Positions 22,297 through 30,524 are shown, numbered from the stretch's first letter. The stretch is 34,957 nt of DNA from CAZWRK01 sp964635875 (GCA_964635875.1 CAZWRK010000038.1:1-34957); one strand, 5' to 3'. Numbers and translations are program-made. Notes: generated by a model not told the origin, from the letters alone.

Positions 22297-23772
22297 ATGT
22301 TCGACCTCTTCTCCGGTCTTCCCCTTGCGGGAACGATCACACTGTTGCTCGCGCTCTTTTTTGTCTTAGCGTATGAGTTTATTAACGGCTTTCACGACAC
22401 GGCCAATGCGGTAGCCACGGTGATTTACACCAAAGCCATGCCCGCGAATCTGGCCGTTTTTGCCTCTGGGGTGTTTAACTTCTTTGGCGTCATTATGGGC
22501 GGCTTGGGCGTCGCCTATGCCATCGTGCATTTACTTCCAGTTGAGCTCATCCTCAACGTGGCTTCAAGCCATGGCTTAGTGATGGTCTTTGCTTTGCTCA
22601 GCTCGGCCATTTTGTGGAATTTTGGTACGTGGTATATCGGCCTACCTGCGTCCAGCTCTCACACGCTCATTGGCTCGATTTTGGGAGTGGGTTTAGCGCA
22701 TGCATTAATGAATGGCATCCCACTTTCTCAGGGCGTAAACGTCGATAAGGCCATCAGCATTATGTTATCGCTGGTGATTTCGCCCACGGTGGGTTTGGTC
22801 ATTGCGGGCGTCACCTTGCTCTTGCTCAAACGCTTCCGCCGTGATTCGCGCATGCATCTGACACCGGACGAGCGCAAAGCGATCGATGGCAAAAAACACC
22901 CGCCGTTTTGGACACGCACCGCATTGATTGCCTCGGCGATGAGCATGAGTTTTGCCCACGGCTCAAACGATGGACAAAAAGGGATCGGCTTATTAATGCT
23001 GGTTCTGATTGGTCTGGCTCCGACACAGTTCGTTCTCGACATGACCAATACGCCCTACCAAATCAGCCGCACCCGCGATGCCGCCATGCACATGGCCGAG
23101 TTTTATGAAAAGCATCACGAAGCGATTGCGAAAAATGGCTTGCGTTTACAGTTCCGCGAGAGCACACAAACCCTACCTAAGGCGTTTACCTGCTCACCCG
23201 AAACCACCACCGCAGCGATTACCCGTCTAAGCGAGAAATTAGATGGCGTCAGCTCTTACGCTCAAGTGCAAGACGAAGATCGACGCGAAGTGCGCCGGAT
23301 GCTGCTCTGTCTGGACAATACCGCGAAAAAAGTCGAAAACCTCAAAGACCTGCCAGCATCCGACAAAGCCGATTTGAAAAAGTTACGCCAAGATCTAGTC
23401 ATGCCTATCGAATACGCACCGCAATGGGCGATTGTATTGATCGCTTTAGCGCTGGGTTTAGGCACGATGGTCGGCTGGAAGCGCATTGTGCTGACAGTCG
23501 GTGAAAAAATCGGCCAAAAAGGAATGACCTATGCACAAGGGATGGCCGCGCAAATCACCGCCTCACTGGCCATTGGCATCGCCAGTCTGACCGGCATGCC
23601 GGTCTCGACCACCCATGTGCTGTCATCGGCAGTGGCAGGAACGATGGTAGCAAACCGTAGCGGCCTACAAGGCGGCACAGTGCGCAACATTTTGTTGGCC
23701 TGGGTCTTTACCTTGCCGGCAACAATCTTGCTGTCGGGTGGATTGTTCTGGATCGCCAGCCACTTCTTCTAA
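22297..23772 (+). CDS. pitA: Inorganic phosphate transporter, Pit family
   Basis: A 491-residue membrane protein of the PiT family, low-affinity proton-coupled phosphate (metal-phosphate) uptake. Both family signatures are seen: ALFFVLAYEFINGFHDTANAV near the N-terminus and GMPVSTTHVLSSAVAGTM near the C-terminus, and HGSNDGQKGIGLLMLVL in the middle is close to E. coli PitA. A cytoplasmic loop of about 130 residues (around 260-385) separates the two halves. Length matches PitA (499). The open frame extends upstream to 22132, but that segment is polar and not conserved; the ATG at 22297 places the first helix properly. No clear ribosome site is visible. A terminator follows. Family-wide assignment is firm; pitA versus pitB is not distinguishable. 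Confidence 0.92.
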   Translation: MFDLFSGLPLAGTITLLLALFFVLAYEFINGFHDTANAVATVIYTKAMPANLAVFASGVFNFFGVIMGGLGVAYAIVHLLPVELILNVASSHGLVMVFALLSSAILWNFGTWYIGLPASSSHTLIGSILGVGLAHALMNGIPLSQGVNVDKAISIMLSLVISPTVGLVIAGVTLLLLKRFRRDSRMHLTPDERKAIDGKKHPPFWTRTALIASAMSMSFAHGSNDGQKGIGLLMLVLIGLAPTQFVLDMTNTPYQISRTRDAAMHMAEFYEKHHEAIAKNGLRLQFRESTQTLPKAFTCSPETTTAAITRLSEKLDGVSSYAQVQDEDRREVRRMLLCLDNTAKKVENLKDLPASDKADLKKLRQDLVMPIEYAPQWAIVLIALALGLGTMVGWKRIVLTVGEKIGQKGMTYAQGMAAQITASLAIGIASLTGMPVSTTHVLSSAVAGTMVANRSGLQGGTVRNILLAWVFTLPATILLSGGLFWIASHFF

Positions 23773-23793
23773 AACTGCAATGAACCACATGAC

Positions 23794-23822
23794 AAGCGCC
23801 CAGTAGCACAGGGCGCTTTTTT
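23794..23822 (+). terminator. Rho-independent terminator after pit gene
   Basis: AAGCGCCC (23794-23801) pairs with GGGCGCTT (23811-23818) over a 9-base loop and is followed by T residues. Confidence 0.88.
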
Positions 23823-23889
23823 ATTGCCAAAGGACAAAGTTCTAATATGTTTTTGGCAATGAAAAAAGCATGAATCAATGAATCATGCT
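23823..23889. repeat. Two inverted repeats upstream of response regulator gene
   Basis: ATTGCCAAA at 23823-23831 is inverted at 23852-23860 (nine perfect pairs, 20-base gap), and AGCATGA at 23867-23873 is inverted at 23883-23889 (seven pairs). They precede the double-receiver gene by 66-130 bases and could be regulatory sites or leader structures. Confidence 0.45.
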
Positions 23890-23955
23890 AGTGTAGCGTA
23901 CCGCCGTCAGCCGCATCATTGAACGCAGAGCGGCACCTTATCGCCAGAGAAAAAA

Positions 23956-24762
23956 ATGATCGAACTTTCCCATCTTATTGCTGTTTTAATTGAACCCTCT
24001 TCTGTTCAAGCACAAATTATTCAACAGTCTCTTTCCGAGTTCGGCATTGATCGCGTCGATCATTTCCAGAGCGCCGCCGAAGCCCTCGAACAGCTCAAAA
24101 TTCAGCAGCCAGATGTCGTAATTAGTGCGCTGTACCTCCCCGATATGACCGGCACCGATCTGGTCTATAAAATGCGCGAAGAGGATGTCCTTAAAGATTT
24201 GCCTTTTATTTTGATCTCCAGCGAAACCCGACCCAGCTACCTTGACCCGATCCGCCAGGCGGGCGCGATGGCCATTTTGCCGAAGCCATTCGACCAAAAA
24301 CAACTTCAGCACGCACTCAATAACACCCTCTCGTTTATCAATGCTGAAGCGGTTGAATTTAGCCACGCCGATATTGCAGAACTCACCGTTCTTTTGGTCG
24401 ATGACAGTAAAACCGCGCGTCACCATATCCGTTCGGTGCTGGCCAAAATTGGCTTTGAAAAAATCTTCGAGGCCGCCGACGGTCGCGACGCGCTGCCCTT
24501 ACTCGAAACCACGTTGTTTGATTTAGTCGTCACCGACTACAACATGCCGGACATGGATGGCAAAGAACTGGTTGAGCATATTCGCACGCGCAGCATTCAA
24601 AGTTCAGTCCCGATCTTGATGGTCTCAAGCGAACGCGACGAAGGCCGTTTGGCAGGGGTCGAGCAGGCAGGGGTTTCGGCGATTTGCGATAAACCTTTTG
24701 ATACCGATACAGTGCGGCAGCTTGTTTTCGGCTTTATGGCCGACCGTAGCGCAGAATCATGA
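23956..24762 (+). CDS. Tandem receiver-domain response regulator, first domain lacking phospho-Asp
   Basis: A 268-residue cytoplasmic protein made of two CheY-like receivers and nothing else. In the first (about 8-130) the phosphoacceptor position reads VVISALYLPDM, with Ala58 where Asp is expected, and the acidic pocket has only E13, although the Lys in LPKPFD remains. The second (about 143-262) is canonical: LLVDDSKTAR, VVTDYNMPDMDG with phospho-Asp, and CDKPFD. It therefore probably works as a single phosphorylatable receiver joined to a pseudo-receiver, acting through protein contacts since there is no DNA-binding or enzymatic output. A TerB-like gene follows 90 bases later. No cognate kinase is adjacent. 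Confidence 0.9.
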   Translation: MIELSHLIAVLIEPSSVQAQIIQQSLSEFGIDRVDHFQSAAEALEQLKIQQPDVVISALYLPDMTGTDLVYKMREEDVLKDLPFILISSETRPSYLDPIRQAGAMAILPKPFDQKQLQHALNNTLSFINAEAVEFSHADIAELTVLLVDDSKTARHHIRSVLAKIGFEKIFEAADGRDALPLLETTLFDLVVTDYNMPDMDGKELVEHIRTRSIQSSVPILMVSSERDEGRLAGVEQAGVSAICDKPFDTDTVRQLVFGFMADRSAES

Positions 24763-24852
24763 ACAACGCTTAAGTCGTGTTTAAGCATGTCGGTGGCAAG
24801 ATAGGGGCTAAGGCGACATTTAGCGCCGCACTCAAATCACAAGGAGAAGTTC

Positions 24853-25356
24853 ATGGGTCTATTCGATATGTTCAAAAGCGATTCCGGCGATCAAATGACA
24901 CCGCACTTGGCTTTTGCCACTTCGTTGCTGTACATGATTGCTGCCGACGGTGAGTTTGATAACGAAGAAATCGGACATCTTTTAGCGGTGTTGGGTGGGG
25001 AAAGCAGTGGCGGCAGCATTGGCGTCGGCGCAAACAACCGCGCCCTGCTCGACTCGGCCCAGCGCTACGTCCGCAAACATAGCGTAGACGAATTCATCCG
25101 CGAGGCCGCACCGCTGCTCACTGATGCACAAAAAATGTGTATCTTGGTGAACTTGATCGACTCTTCTTTATCCGATGGCCAACCCGAGCCAGAAGAACAA
25201 GTCATGTTCGGCAAATTCCTCAATGGATTTGGCGTGGGCGAAGAACGCTTCCGTGCCTTCTTCGAAGTGATTGTGCTGAAAAATGATCGCGCAGTGTTCA
25301 CCAATGCCGATCATCCGAAAAATGCGCCGGGCTTCCAAGTCACCCTGCCCCGCTAA
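24853..25356 (+). CDS. TerB-like (tellurite resistance/DjlA N-terminal) family protein
   Basis: A 167-residue soluble helical protein. SLLYMIAADGEFDNEEIGHL and MCILVNLIDSSLSDGQPEPE show the two acidic helix-loop repeats of the TerB fold, which may bind metal ions. TerB proteins accompany tellurite/stress operons, but this one has no terZ, terC or terD neighbours, so a direct tellurite role is not supported. AAGGAGAAG before the ATG gives a very good ribosome site. A bidirectional terminator follows. Confidence 0.82.
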   Translation: MGLFDMFKSDSGDQMTPHLAFATSLLYMIAADGEFDNEEIGHLLAVLGGESSGGSIGVGANNRALLDSAQRYVRKHSVDEFIREAAPLLTDAQKMCILVNLIDSSLSDGQPEPEEQVMFGKFLNGFGVGEERFRAFFEVIVLKNDRAVFTNADHPKNAPGFQVTLPR

Positions 25357-25375
25357 TCTTTCAAGCGCGCGCCCC

Positions 25376-25411
25376 AAAAACCAGCCGGCAGGATGCCGCG
25401 CTGGTTTTTTT
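25376..25411. terminator. Bidirectional terminator between convergent terB-like and chemoreceptor genes
   Basis: AAAAACCAGC and CGGCA (25376-25390) pair with TGCCG and GCTGGTTTTT (25394-25409), with one bulged base. An A run on one side and T run on the other let it serve both convergent genes. Confidence 0.85.
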
Positions 25412-25423
25412 AATGGCAACCGC

Positions 25424-27076
25424 TTAACCCAGATGAAACTGCGCAATGCTCTGATCCAACGCCTGCGCCAACTGCCCTAGCGCCAAAACGGTCTGTTGAT
25501 TGCGCTGAGCCGTTTCAAGGCTGTGTGCAGACATATCGGCAACACACTCTACTTGTGAAGCAATGTCCTGACTCGCGGCCCGCTGCTGCGACAGCGCCCC
25601 CGAAATTTCGACGATCGCCGAATCAACGCGCAGAGATTGCTCTCGAATCTGAGTAAACGTCTGCCCTGCACTCAACACAAGACGGGTACCGTCTTGAATC
25701 GACGTAATCGCCAGCTCCATTTCCCGAATCGCTACAGCGCTCCCTTCCTGCATATTTCGAACGGTGCTGACAATTTGCTGGGCGCTTACAGAGGTTTGCT
25801 CAGACAACTTGCGCACCTCATCGGCCACCACCGAAAACCCACGCCCCGCTTCGCCAGCACGGGCGGCCTCAATGCTGGCATTCAGGGCCAATAGATTGGT
25901 TTGATTGGCAATGGCTTCAATCACATGAATCACCTGCCCAATTTGATGTGCGTGATCACCTAAAACATTGAGCGCCTGCGCTGAGGTATCTAACACCTGT
26001 GCAACGTGCACAATCTCTTGTTCTGTTTGACCCATCAATGCAACCCCCGTCTCGCAAAATTGATTGGCCTCTCGACTCACATCACTGGCGGCTTGGGCAT
26101 TGTGCGTCACATGCGCAATACTTGCGCTCAACTGTTCGACCGCCGCCGCCATCTGCGTCGCAGCAGCTTGCTGTGCCTGTGCTTGCTGATTCGCTTGTGT
26201 GCTGGCAAGGGTCATTTCTGTCGCCTGATGCGTTAAAGAATGGCCTTGTTCCATGATGCGCCCAACCATGGTCCGCAAACCATTTTGCATCGTCTGCACC
26301 TGCGCAAGCACGCTTTGCACTGGCAGCGCAGTGAGTGCCATCGGCTGCGTTAAATCGCCAGCAGCAATCCGCCGTACATGGGCGCTGACATGCAGCGGGT
26401 CGCCGCCCAGTTCGGCAAGCAAATTTCGGATCAGCCAAAAAGAAATGCCAAGAATCCCGATAAAAGCAGCCACAGCGATGCCAGTCACAATCCATGTCGC
26501 CCGCTGCCCGCTCTCCTCAATATAACGCGCACGAGCCTCTGTATGCCGCAGCGCCAAGCGCTCAATCTGCTGGCTAATGTGCACAAATTGCTGACTACTT
26601 TGCCGATCGACTCCCGTAACCAAATGGTCGATCTGCTGACCAGCGCCCGGATTCGCCGGATCAAACTGTTTAAGCGCTTCATGGTATTTCTCGCCGAGGC
26701 CTTGATGCTGGAGGCGCAAGTCGTGTATCGCGCTTTGTAAGGCCTTCTCTTGAATCAGCGGAATCGCTGCTTCCAATCCTTGCTGAACAGCGCGCGCTTC
26801 TTGATCAAACTGCCGACGATATTGCGCCAACTTCTCTGGATCATTGCCGCGCAGCAGAATGTTTTTCCACTCTTGAACCTGCGATTTAAAGTGCAAATGT
26901 GCATTTTCGACCGTCAATAGCGCATGAATATTTTGGCGAGATTCCGATAAGACATCGTCCGTTTGCTGGCTTAAAAAGCGAACCAAAAAAATATTACTAA
27001 TCAATAAGACCGCAACGGCCAAGCAGGCACTCGCCACCAAAAAAAGCAACCGCGCACGAAAACTAAGCTGCGCCAT
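25424..27076 (-). CDS. Methyl-accepting chemotaxis protein with helical periplasmic domain
   Basis: A 550-residue chemoreceptor. Membrane helix 1 spans about 9-33, followed by a helical periplasmic region (about 34-188) that looks like a four-helix bundle, membrane helix 2 at about 193-215, HAMP, and the signalling domain. The tip IANQTNLLALNASIEAARAG followed by GRGFSVVADEVRKLSEQT is intact, so coupling to CheA/CheW is expected. It ends QSIAQFHLG, without a CheR/CheB tether. Unlike the Cache receptor at 2337, its ligand domain gives no substrate clue. The 3' end is served by the shared terminator. Confidence 0.93.
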   Translation of the reverse strand: MAQLSFRARLLFLVASACLAVAVLLISNIFLVRFLSQQTDDVLSESRQNIHALLTVENAHLHFKSQVQEWKNILLRGNDPEKLAQYRRQFDQEARAVQQGLEAAIPLIQEKALQSAIHDLRLQHQGLGEKYHEALKQFDPANPGAGQQIDHLVTGVDRQSSQQFVHISQQIERLALRHTEARARYIEESGQRATWIVTGIAVAAFIGILGISFWLIRNLLAELGGDPLHVSAHVRRIAAGDLTQPMALTALPVQSVLAQVQTMQNGLRTMVGRIMEQGHSLTHQATEMTLASTQANQQAQAQQAAATQMAAAVEQLSASIAHVTHNAQAASDVSREANQFCETGVALMGQTEQEIVHVAQVLDTSAQALNVLGDHAHQIGQVIHVIEAIANQTNLLALNASIEAARAGEAGRGFSVVADEVRKLSEQTSVSAQQIVSTVRNMQEGSAVAIREMELAITSIQDGTRLVLSAGQTFTQIREQSLRVDSAIVEISGALSQQRAASQDIASQVECVADMSAHSLETAQRNQQTVLALGQLAQALDQSIAQFHLG

Positions 27077-27195
27077 AAAATCTCGATCTCAATAATTAAT
27101 CACATCGTCATAATATAAAGCCACTAGTAAATAAAAATGACAAATGTGTGAATGTTTTATGAAACCACTTATTTAATCACTCAAGAAATAGTCTA

Positions 27196-27225
27196 TTGAC
27201 AGATAGTTCTAATTAGAACTAATAT
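27196..27225 (+). promoter_or_regulatory. Sigma70 promoter with embedded palindromic MarR-type operator
   Basis: TTGACA at 27196-27201 and TAATAT at 27220-27225 with an 18-base spacer form a near-consensus promoter 33 bases upstream of the marR-like start. The perfect 18-bp palindrome TAGTTCTAATTAGAACTA at 27204-27221 fills the spacer and overlaps the -10 box. A bound dimer would block RNA polymerase, fitting autorepression by the MarR protein. Confidence 0.85.
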
Positions 27226-27258
27226 CGCATTCATCGCATTCGATCCGAAAGTTTTGCC

Positions 27259-27714
27259 ATGCCATCGTTTCAAAAACCACCTTATCTCGCAGCAGTCCGT
27301 GAGTTGGTTCGGGCATATCAGGCCTTCGAGCGCGTCTCTGGCAACCATATTCGAACCCTAGGCCTCACCCCCCCGCAATTCGATGTGATCGCGACCTTGG
27401 GCAACACGCCGGGGATGAGCTGCAAAGAACTGTCCGAGAAAACCTTGATCACCAAAGGGACATTAACCGGCATCTTGGATCGTTTGATTGATAAAGCACT
27501 CATTTCGCGAACCGTCCCCGAGCACGACCGGCGGAGTGTCTTTGTCGCGCTCACCCCCGCAGGCGAAGCCTTATTTGCGGAAGCCTTTCCGGCACAGCTT
27601 GCTTATATGCAAGCAGGATTTGAGGACATGGATCGTGATGCGATGGAGCAGCTGACCGCACAACTCGCCATGCTTCGCCACCGTATTGACGCTATTGAAA
27701 AGGATGAAAAATGA
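27259..27714 (+). CDS. MarR-family transcriptional regulator
   Basis: A 151-residue winged-helix regulator. The DNA-binding part is clear: LTPPQFDVIATLGNTPGMSC, then KELSEKTLITKGTLTGILDR and the wing ISRTVPEHDRRSVFVALTPAG. It is the first gene of an apparent operon with cytochrome b561 and two yceI-like genes; its stop overlaps the next start in ATGA. It probably represses its own operon by binding the palindrome in the promoter. The inducing ligand is unknown; no conserved cysteine for oxidant sensing stands out beyond one in GMSCKEL. Confidence 0.92.
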   Translation: MPSFQKPPYLAAVRELVRAYQAFERVSGNHIRTLGLTPPQFDVIATLGNTPGMSCKELSEKTLITKGTLTGILDRLIDKALISRTVPEHDRRSVFVALTPAGEALFAEAFPAQLAYMQAGFEDMDRDAMEQLTAQLAMLRHRIDAIEKDEK

Positions 27715-28265
27715 CCTCCGCACCCCGTTACCACATCAGCCAAATTGCCCTGCACTGGGGCATGGCACTGTTGATTTTGAGCACATTCGCATTCGGGCTA
27801 TACGTCGCTGATTTACCGCTTTCTCCAGCTAAATTCTCACTGATCGCATGGCATAAATGGCTCGGCATCACCGTGCTGGGGCTATGGCTGATCCGGTTCT
27901 GCTTACGTCTGATTCACCGCGCACCTGCGCTGCCAGACAGCATGAGCAAACCCGCGCAACTTGCAGCGCACGGCGGCCACCTTGCCTTGTATGCCCTGAT
28001 GTTGGCGGTACCGCTGACTGGATGGGCGATGAGCTCGGCCTATGGTTTTCCGGTCGTGTTTCTCAAAGTCCTGCCTTTACCCGACCTTGTCGCCGTCAAT
28101 GAAACCCTAGGTGACCAACTTAAAGCCCTCCATGAAGCGCTGAATTGGACCCTATTAGCTGTGATCGGCGGACATCTGCTCGCCGCCCTTAAACATCACT
28201 TTCTCGATCGAGATGGCCTGATGCAACGCATGGCCTTCAAAAATATGCCGTCGAAAGGACACTAA
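27711..28265 (+). CDS. Cytochrome b561 family protein (CybB/YceJ-like)
   Basis: A 184-residue membrane protein with four hydrophobic helices. His residues suited to bind two b haems are visible: H15 in SQIALHWGM, the His in AWHKWLGI, those in AAHGGHLALY and AVIGGHLLAALKHHF. The family transfers electrons between quinone and periplasmic partners; CybB oxidises superoxide to oxygen at the membrane. In E. coli the analogous yceJ is paired with yceI, and here two yceI-like genes follow. Start overlaps the marR stop by four bases. Confidence 0.9.
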   Translation: MTSAPRYHISQIALHWGMALLILSTFAFGLYVADLPLSPAKFSLIAWHKWLGITVLGLWLIRFCLRLIHRAPALPDSMSKPAQLAAHGGHLALYALMLAVPLTGWAMSSAYGFPVVFLKVLPLPDLVAVNETLGDQLKALHEALNWTLLAVIGGHLLAALKHHFLDRDGLMQRMAFKNMPSKGH

Positions 28266-28268
28266 ATC

Positions 28269-28811
28269 ATGTTATTGCGAACCACCTTATTGTCACTGGC
28301 CTTACTGTCTGCCGCCCCCAGCTTTGCGCAAACACTCGACCTCGCCAAAAGCAGCCTAACGTTCACCATGAAACAAATGAATGTGCCGGTGAGTGGTGGC
28401 TTCAAGCAGTTCGCGGCCAAAGTCGACTTCAACCCGCAAAAGCTCGACACCAGCGTCGCCGACTTCACCATTGAAACCAAAAGCATCAGCCTGCCCACCC
28501 GCGATGCCGAAAATGAAGCGCGTAAAAAAGACTGGTTTGATACCGCACGCTTTCCACAAGCACGCTTTACCTCGACCAGCATCAAATCGCTGGGTGGAAA
28601 CCGCTATCAAGTCAACGGCAAGCTATCGCTCAAAGGCGTAAGCCGTGACCTCAGCGCCCCCTTTACCGCCAAAGAAGAAGGCGGCGTCACATGGATTGAA
28701 GGCGTGATGCCGATCTCTCGGCTCGCGTTCAAAATCGGCGAAGGCAGTTGGAGTGATACCGGCTCGGTCGCCGATGAAGTGCAGTTGAAGTTCAAAATGG
28801 CCTTGCGTTAA
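28269..28811 (+). CDS. yceI: YceI-family periplasmic protein (first copy)
   Basis: A 180-residue exported protein with a signal peptide (LLSLALLSAAPSFA, cut before Q). The mature part is the lipocalin-like YceI barrel: LDLAKSSLTFTMKQMNVPVS, KKDWFDTARFPQARFTSTSI and YQVNGKLSLKGVSRDLSAPF. YceI-type proteins bind polyisoprenoids in E. coli and Thermus relatives; a role as quinone carrier for the adjacent cytochrome b561 is plausible. AAAGGA precedes the start and only three bases separate it from the cytochrome gene. A second, clearly different YceI gene follows 49 bases later. Confidence 0.9.
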   Translation: MLLRTTLLSLALLSAAPSFAQTLDLAKSSLTFTMKQMNVPVSGGFKQFAAKVDFNPQKLDTSVADFTIETKSISLPTRDAENEARKKDWFDTARFPQARFTSTSIKSLGGNRYQVNGKLSLKGVSRDLSAPFTAKEEGGVTWIEGVMPISRLAFKIGEGSWSDTGSVADEVQLKFKMALR

Positions 28812-28860
28812 CCCTGACATCTACTTTTTGCGTCAACCTTTAATTTAGATTGGAAACACC

Positions 28861-29430
28861 ATGATTCGTTCTACACTCGCCCTTGCTCTTGTTGCCGCCT
28901 CTGCTGCCGTTTTTGCTGCACCGACAACCTACACCATCGACAGCACCCACACTTATGCCGCTTACGAAGTCAATCACCTCGGCCTATCGTTGCAAAGCGG
29001 TAGCTTCACTAAAGTCGAAGGCCAGCTGAATATTGACGCGACCGCCAAGACTGGCGTGGTTAATGTCAAAATTGATGCAAACTCGCTGAACACCTTCTTG
29101 CCGGATCGTGACAAGCATTTGAAAAGCGCCGACTTCTTCAACGTCGAAAAATTCCCGACCCTGACGTACCAATCCAGCAAAGTCGTCTTCAAAGGCCAAA
29201 AGCCGGTTGAAGTCCAAGGCCAATTGACATTGCTGGGCGTCACTAAGCCTGTCACCCTAAAACTGACCCATGTTGCGCTGGCAAAAAATCCGATGTCTGG
29301 CAAAGAAACCTACGGTGCAAATGCCGTCGCGACCATCAAGCGCAGTGAATTTGGCATGAAAACGTTTGCCCCTGCGATTAGCGACGAAGTGAAATTGAGC
29401 TTTGTGCTCGAAGCGATCAAGGCGGATTAA
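28861..29430 (+). CDS. YceI-family periplasmic protein (second copy)
   Basis: A 189-residue exported protein, signal peptide ending VFA, mature start near APTTYTIDSTHTYAAYEVNH. This copy carries the classic YceI motifs more closely than its neighbour: DSTHTYAAYEVNHLGLSLQS, LKSADFFNVEKFPTLTYQS and VQGQLTLLGVTKPVTLKLT. The two copies are probably paralogues with split duties rather than a recent duplication, since their sequences are diverged. GGAAA lies six bases before the ATG. A terminator follows. Confidence 0.92.
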   Translation: MIRSTLALALVAASAAVFAAPTTYTIDSTHTYAAYEVNHLGLSLQSGSFTKVEGQLNIDATAKTGVVNVKIDANSLNTFLPDRDKHLKSADFFNVEKFPTLTYQSSKVVFKGQKPVEVQGQLTLLGVTKPVTLKLTHVALAKNPMSGKETYGANAVATIKRSEFGMKTFAPAISDEVKLSFVLEAIKAD

Positions 29431-29454
29431 TTTTTCTCTCGCCAATCCATCCCA

Positions 29455-29483
29455 CCCACGCCCTTTTTGGTCGTGGGTTTTTT
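29455..29483 (+). terminator. Terminator closing the marR-b561-yceI operon
   Basis: CCCACG (29455-29460) pairs with CGTGGG (29472-29477) and is followed by six T. Outer arms CTCGCCA and TGGCGAG extend the structure. Confidence 0.85.
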
Positions 29484-29568
29484 AATGGCGAGCGAATCCA
29501 CCACGATGCATCTGATGATTTGATGCGTTCTCTAACGCACTGACACGCACGGCTGCGACGCGACCCGT

Positions 29569-30357
29569 CTAAGCGGAACGCACTCGATGAGGCGCAAGCC
29601 GCACCGCCATATCGGCAAAAGCTTGATGTGATAAACACGCCGAACTTGAGCCGCATGCGGTCATCCGGCCCTGCTCCAAATACAGCAACCAATCACAGTG
29701 ACTCATGCCCAATGCCGGATGCTCAAAAACAGCAACGATGGTTCGCCCTTGGTGCGCAAGCTGCCGCAAAAACGACAGATATGCTTCTTGCTGAACATGG
29801 GTTTTAAACGACTCGGCGCAGTCAGCTTGATCAATCAAAATCACCGGCGTTTCAGCCAGCAGCGCCCGCGCCAATGCTAAATAATGCCGATCTAGTGGCG
29901 ACTGCTGGTAATAAATTCTGGAAGCCAAATGCACGCGCCCAACCCGCTCCAAACACGCCATCGCAGCGGATAAGCGCGCTTCGGGCTGTCCGGACAAATC
30001 ATCCCGCCACCGACTACCAGACAAGACAAAATCTAAAACCGAAACCGGCTTTTGTGTCACCGCAACGGAACTGACCCAGCTAATGAGGCGCACAAGCTCG
30101 TTGGGGGTCATATCTTGTAAATCATGTCCAAACAGGCGAACACTGCCAGAAGTGGGCGGCAAAATGCCCCATAAACTCCGCAGTAAAGTCGTTTTGCCAC
30201 TTCCCTTGGGGCCCAGCAGACCGATCAAACGCTGACTGGGTAATTGAACATGCAAACGATCTAATCGGCGATGCGCCGCAAGATGGAGCGTTAAGTGATC
30301 AAGGCTAAAACTCGGGGTGTGGGCGGTCGCACGAGCAGCAGTCGCGATAGGCATCAT
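29569..30357 (-). CDS. Degenerate orphan ABC-type ATP-binding protein (FecE-like)
   Basis: A 262-residue ABC ATPase related to those of iron-siderophore/cobalamin importers. Walker A is intact (GPKGSGKTT at 49-57) and the H-loop His is present (FEHPAL, H213). Elsewhere the catalytic set is eroded: the Q-loop reads SWVSSVA with no Gln, the LSGGQ signature reads SPLDRH (153-158), and Walker B ends ILIDQAD with Gln177 in place of the catalytic Glu. It likely binds but hydrolyses ATP poorly, if at all. No permease or binding protein is adjacent. It may be a decaying gene or a repurposed regulator; the frame is intact over full family length. The start is uncertain between two adjacent ATGs; no good ribosome site is seen. 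Confidence 0.75.
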   Translation of the reverse strand: MMPIATAARATAHTPSFSLDHLTLHLAAHRRLDRLHVQLPSQRLIGLLGPKGSGKTTLLRSLWGILPPTSGSVRLFGHDLQDMTPNELVRLISWVSSVAVTQKPVSVLDFVLSGSRWRDDLSGQPEARLSAAMACLERVGRVHLASRIYYQQSPLDRHYLALARALLAETPVILIDQADCAESFKTHVQQEAYLSFLRQLAHQGRTIVAVFEHPALGMSHCDWLLYLEQGRMTACGSSSACLSHQAFADMAVRLAPHRVRSA

Positions 30358-30524
30358 AGAAATCCGAAAAATGGCGGAAAGTTAGCGCCGACCTGCGTAT
30401 TGTTCGCGGGTTCGATGAAACTATGATGATCATCCGTAGACACATCGATGAATTCGCGTGCTAAAAGGCTCGCGCACTGGACATGGTTTAGTTCTGAACA
30501 ACAAAAAGCGCTTGGGATACAAGC
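30358..30524. other. Intergenic region, nothing recognised
   Basis: About 165 bases between the ABC-like gene and the chaA terminator. It should hold the ABC-like gene's promoter, but none was confidently seen. A 63-residue minus-strand open frame crosses it and lacks any recognisable feature. Confidence 0.35.

Noticed and set aside
23851..23870. Sigma54-like promoter (TGGCA with downstream GCA)
   Set aside because: The GG to GC spacing is 11, not the required 10, and the -12 element lacks the TTGC form.
24768..24786. Inverted repeat GCTTAA/TTAAGC after the response regulator, as a terminator
   Set aside because: Only six AT-rich pairs and no T run follow, so termination is not supported.
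24853..25356. Tellurite resistance operon
   Set aside because: Only a TerB-like protein is present; terA, terC, terD, terE and terZ are not nearby, so a ter operon is not supported.
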